Assembly: GCA_030639395.1 (NCBI GenBank)
Contig: DAOWCW010000005.1
Span: 1-17,780 of the forward strand
Source: an archaeon
GTDB lineage: Archaea > Nanoarchaeota > Nanoarchaeia > Pacearchaeales > GW2011-AR1
Direction: 5' to 3'
Length of the DNA: 17,780 nucleotides
Position numbers and translations under genes: made by a program. Under the pieces are notes generated by a model that was not told the origin of the DNA, made no database searches, and saw only the letters and a list, made by a program, of their open reading frames with translations. The first letter of the stretch is position 1; the number at the start of each line of letters is the position of its first letter. Positions 15,719 through 17,780 of the stretch are shown here, in pieces.

Positions 15719-15994
15719 CTATCCTCTCCCAACCTTTCCACCCAAAACCCGCCCCCAATTCTCCCCAACCTCCTCGACATCCAACCCTCCAAAATCAACC
15801 CCAGATAAATCACAAAAATCCTCAACCAAACCCTTCGGCATCAACCTAATACCAACATAATAATTCTTCAAAGTAGAATATTTAACATCAAACCCAAACT
15901 GCAACAACCCCCTCAAACTCTCCACTCTCAACTTCCTAATCACTTCCACTAAAAACGCCCGCTGCCCATCCTTCTTAAGAAACCGAATCCTCAT
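15719..15994 (-). CDS. Small HTH-like protein with WGxxxGGKxG tail (91 aa)
   Basis: The ATG at 15994 (MRIRFLKK) is preferred. The alternative in-frame TTG at 16012 is only ~8 bp from the TATA box at 16017-16024, whereas the ATG lies 26 bp from it. The N-terminal half (DGQRAFLVEVIRKLRVES) is helical. KYSTLKNYYVGIRLMPKGLVEDFCDLSG looks like a helix-turn-helix, and the C-terminus has ENWGRVLGGKVGRG. I recall the same STLKxYxxGxRxxP ... WGxxxGGK pattern in archaeal proteins, sometimes next to homing-endonuclease-type domains, but cannot name the family. It is a single gene convergent with tRNA-Val and divergent from eL44. A DNA- or RNA-binding role is inferred. Confidence 0.75.
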   Translation of the reverse strand: MRIRFLKKDGQRAFLVEVIRKLRVESLRGLLQFGFDVKYSTLKNYYVGIRLMPKGLVEDFCDLSGVDFGGLDVEEVGENWGRVLGGKVGRG

Positions 15995-16016
15995 AAACAA
16001 ACAAATAAACAAACCT

Positions 16017-16024
16017 TAATAAAA
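16017..16024 (-). promoter_or_regulatory. TATA box of the 91-aa gene
   Basis: The minus-strand sequence GATATTTTATTAAGG has its AT core about 26 bp before the ATG at 15994. This spacing decides the start codon over the upstream TTG. Confidence 0.45.
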
Positions 16025-16063
16025 TATCCCAAGCGGCCCGCGACCTCGTAGCAAACTCCCACA

Positions 16064-16095
16064 TCCCGTTAAAAACTCCGCTTTTAACTACGGGA
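16064..16095. other. Bulged hairpin between divergent promoters
   Basis: TCCCG-TTAAAA (16064-16074) pairs with TTTTAA (16082-16087) and, after a 3-nt bulge, CGGGA (16091-16095). It sits between the divergent 91-aa and eL44 promoters and upstream of both, so it is more likely a DNA-level site or relic than a terminator. Confidence 0.55.
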
Positions 16096-16112
16096 CCATT
16101 CCAACCCAAAAC

Positions 16113-16120
16113 TTTAAAAA
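16113..16120 (+). promoter_or_regulatory. TATA box of the eL44-eS1-adk operon
   Basis: TTTAAAAA is centred about 26 bp before the eL44 ATG at 16142, consistent with a leaderless operon transcript. Confidence 0.55.
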
Positions 16121-16141
16121 CAAAAATCCAAAACTAAATAT

Positions 16142-16444
16142 ATGAAGAAACCAAAAAAACTAAACAGATACTGCCCATTCTGTAAAAAGAAAACGGAACA
16201 AAAAGTAAAACAGCAAAGTACCGGTAAGCCCTCAACACTAAAAAGAGGAGCAAAGCAACGAGCAAAACTTCGGGGACTAAACCGAGGAATCGGAAACCAA
16301 GGACGTTTCTCCCGTATGAAAAATCAAGCAAAAGGTCAGCGTAAAACAACTAAAAAAACAGCTATCGTCTACACCTGCACAGTCTGCAAAAAAGGCAAAG
16401 ACCAAAAGAAAGGTAAACGAACAAGCAAACTAGTATTAGAATAA
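16142..16444 (+). CDS. rpl44e: 50S ribosomal protein eL44 (L44e)
   Basis: This 100-residue basic protein has the eL44 zinc site split between its two ends: C11 and C14 (RYCPFCKKKTEQ) and C79 and C82 (YTCTVCKKG). Between them lies the typical stretch KRGAKQRAKLRGLNRGIGNQGRFSR. eL44 is a large-subunit protein of archaea and eukaryotes positioned near the tRNA exit site. Length is slightly above the usual 92-95 residues. It starts an operon; its stop overlaps the eS1 start as TAATG. In many archaea eL44 is paired with eS27 instead, so this neighbourhood is unusual. Confidence 0.95.
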   Translation: MKKPKKLNRYCPFCKKKTEQKVKQQSTGKPSTLKRGAKQRAKLRGLNRGIGNQGRFSRMKNQAKGQRKTTKKTAIVYTCTVCKKGKDQKKGKRTSKLVLE

Positions 16445-17094
16445 TGGCAGAAAGAAAAAAATACATCGAAGTACAGGTACCATTCCTAGGAGAATCCCTA
16501 AGAGTTCTCGGAACACCACAAGAACTACACAACAAAACAATCAAACTCGACCTAACAAGAAAACTACGAGGCAAAGGGCTAACAATAAAACTAAGAATCT
16601 TCAACCAAGAAGGAACGCTATACGCAATCCCAAACAGCCTAATCCTAGCATCTTCATATATCAGACGAATGATGCGAAAAAGAACAAGCTACATAGAAGA
16701 TTCATTTCAAGCAAGATGCTCCGACATTAGAGCAACATTCAAACCACATCTAATCACACGAAAAAAAGTATCCCGCGTAGTTAGAAAAAATTTAAGAAAC
16801 ACAACAAAGAACTTCATAATTGAATACACAAAAGAAAGAGACTACATTACACTATGTCAAGAAATCTTCGACGGAACACTCCAAAAAACACTACTCCCAA
16901 AACTAAAGAAAATTTATCCGTTATCATTTTGCGACATTAGAATTTTTGAAACAAAAGAACTACAGAAAATCGACATCAAAAAAGCGATAACCCTACCAGA
17001 AATTGGAGATATCCAAGAAATTCCCGAAGAAACAACAGAAAAAGTCGAAGAGGAAAAAAAAGAAGTAAAAGAGGACACTAAGGAAAAAGAATAA
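16444..17094 (+). CDS. rps3ae: 30S ribosomal protein eS1 (S3Ae)
   Basis: This 216-residue protein has eS1 family features: EVQVPFLGESLRVLGTPQELHNKTIKLDLTRKLRGKG near the start, then NSLILASSYIRRMMRKRTSYIEDSF and KKIYPLSFCDIRIFET. eS1 is a small-subunit protein of archaea and eukaryotes near the mRNA exit. The last ~30 residues are a KE-rich tail (EEKKEVKEDTKEKE), likely disordered. It is joined to eL44 by a TAATG overlap and to adenylate kinase by another, so all three should be co-translated. Confidence 0.95.
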   Translation: MAERKKYIEVQVPFLGESLRVLGTPQELHNKTIKLDLTRKLRGKGLTIKLRIFNQEGTLYAIPNSLILASSYIRRMMRKRTSYIEDSFQARCSDIRATFKPHLITRKKVSRVVRKNLRNTTKNFIIEYTKERDYITLCQEIFDGTLQKTLLPKLKKIYPLSFCDIRIFETKELQKIDIKKAITLPEIGDIQEIPEETTEKVEEEKKEVKEDTKEKE

Positions 17095-17780
17095 TGAGAA
17101 AAATATTTTTAGGAGCACCAGGATCAGGAAAAGGAACTGTAGCCTCCAGAGTAGCACCAAAATTTAACGTTCCACATATTTCAACAGGAGACTTATTCAG
17201 AGAAAATATTAAACAAGAAACTCCAATAGGAATGGAAGCAAAAAATCATATGGAAAGCGGAGGACTTGTCCCAGATGAAATAGTCATCAAAATGCTAAGT
17301 GAAAGAATTCAAAGAGATGACTGTCAAGAAGGATTTATACTAGACGGATTTCCAAGAACAATTCCACAAGCAGAAAAACTCGCAGAACTCTCCGATATGG
17401 ACATAGTAATAAATATGGATGTTTCAGATGAAATCGTAGTAAAAAGACTTTCCTCAAGGGTAACCTGTAAAGACTGCGGTGAAATTTTTAACTTAATAGG
17501 AGTTCCTCCAAAGAAAGAAGGAAAATGTGATAAATGTGAAAGCGACCTAATCAGAAGACCAGACGACGAACCAGAAATAATCCAGCACAGGCTAAACACA
17601 TACAAAGAACAAACAGCACCATTAATCGACTTCTATAAAAATAAAAATCTAGTAGTGGATGTAGCTTGCACCAACATAAACCAAACAGCAGAAGAAACAG
17701 CACAAAGCGTCCTAGATGCGATAGAAGGCTTCACATCAGAAATAGAAAAAACAACAAAAGAAACATTCGGAAATCCAAGC
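17094..17780 (+). CDS. adk: Adenylate kinase, zinc-LID type (3' end outside window)
   Basis: The ATG at 17094 overlaps the eS1 stop. The frame is open for 229 codons to the window edge. The enzyme interconverts ATP + AMP and 2 ADP. The P-loop GAPGSGKGT is at 7-15, the AMP-site motif STGDLFRE at 30-37 and DGFPRT at 84-89. The LID domain has four cysteines, C125, C128, C145 and C148, spaced as in zinc-binding LIDs, then RRPDDEP. This is the long bacterial-type Adk, not the short trimeric AdkA of methanogens or Sulfolobus. The usual fold should end near residue 212 (VLDAIEG), yet the frame continues at least 17 residues (FTSEIEKTTKETFGNPS), so a C-terminal extension or fusion is present. Confidence 0.95.
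   Translation, partial: MRKIFLGAPGSGKGTVASRVAPKFNVPHISTGDLFRENIKQETPIGMEAKNHMESGGLVPDEIVIKMLSERIQRDDCQEGFILDGFPRTIPQAEKLAELSDMDIVINMDVSDEIVVKRLSSRVTCKDCGEIFNLIGVPPKKEGKCDKCESDLIRRPDDEPEIIQHRLNTYKEQTAPLIDFYKNKNLVVDVACTNINQTAEETAQSVLDAIEGFTSEIEKTTKETFGNPS

Overview
The window comes from an archaeon, most likely a DPANN lineage of the Woesearchaeota/Pacearchaeota/Nanoarchaeota type. It carries archaeal transcription factor B (TFB), the archaeal/eukaryotic-type ribosomal proteins eS8, eL44 and eS1, and tRNAs without an encoded CCA. Most promoters place a TATA box about 25-30 bp before the start codon, as expected for leaderless mRNAs. There are also very large exported proteins of types common in DPANN genomes. 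The lineage is inferred from gene content and style, not from a phylogenetic marker.

Layout. (1) 1-4788, minus strand: the first 1596 codons of a giant surface protein, running off the left edge. It has an N-terminal cytoplasmic segment, one membrane anchor, three minisatellite-coded stalk segments, a conserved middle region, and tandem ~403-residue modules holding propeller-like repeats. A 16-bp inverted repeat brackets its TATA box. (2) 4999-6415, plus strand: eS8 and TFB. (3) 6416-7245: a gene-poor stretch with tRNA-Leu(UAG). It contains a duplicated copy of the TFB 3' end, a family of 44-nt hairpins and a duplicated tRNA 3' end. (4) 15385-7246, minus strand: a tightly coupled five-gene operon. 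In order it encodes a putative ribbon-helix-helix (RHH) regulator (41 aa), a 633-aa exported protein with a type IV pilin-like leader, a 32-aa membrane peptide, an 89-aa two-helix membrane protein, and a 1922-aa exported protein ending in a T4-lysozyme-like domain. The last three junctions are ATGA stop/start overlaps. (5) 15491-15560: tRNA-Val(GAC), divergent from that operon. (6) 15719-15994, minus strand: a small HTH-like protein. (7) 16142-17780, plus strand: eL44, eS1 and adenylate kinase, joined by TAATG overlaps; adenylate kinase runs off the right edge.

How the genes may work together. The ribosomal, TFB, tRNA and adenylate kinase genes are housekeeping. The giant surface protein and the five-gene operon are both cell-envelope systems. 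The operon is the best candidate for an undescribed system: its coupling suggests one membrane-associated assembly in fixed stoichiometry, with a peptidoglycan-hydrolase-like domain displayed outside a cell that should lack peptidoglycan. That is an inference and needs homology searches and structure prediction.

The plus strand looks rich in A and C throughout, whichever strand the genes lie on. This suggests a replication-linked composition bias rather than a coding one.
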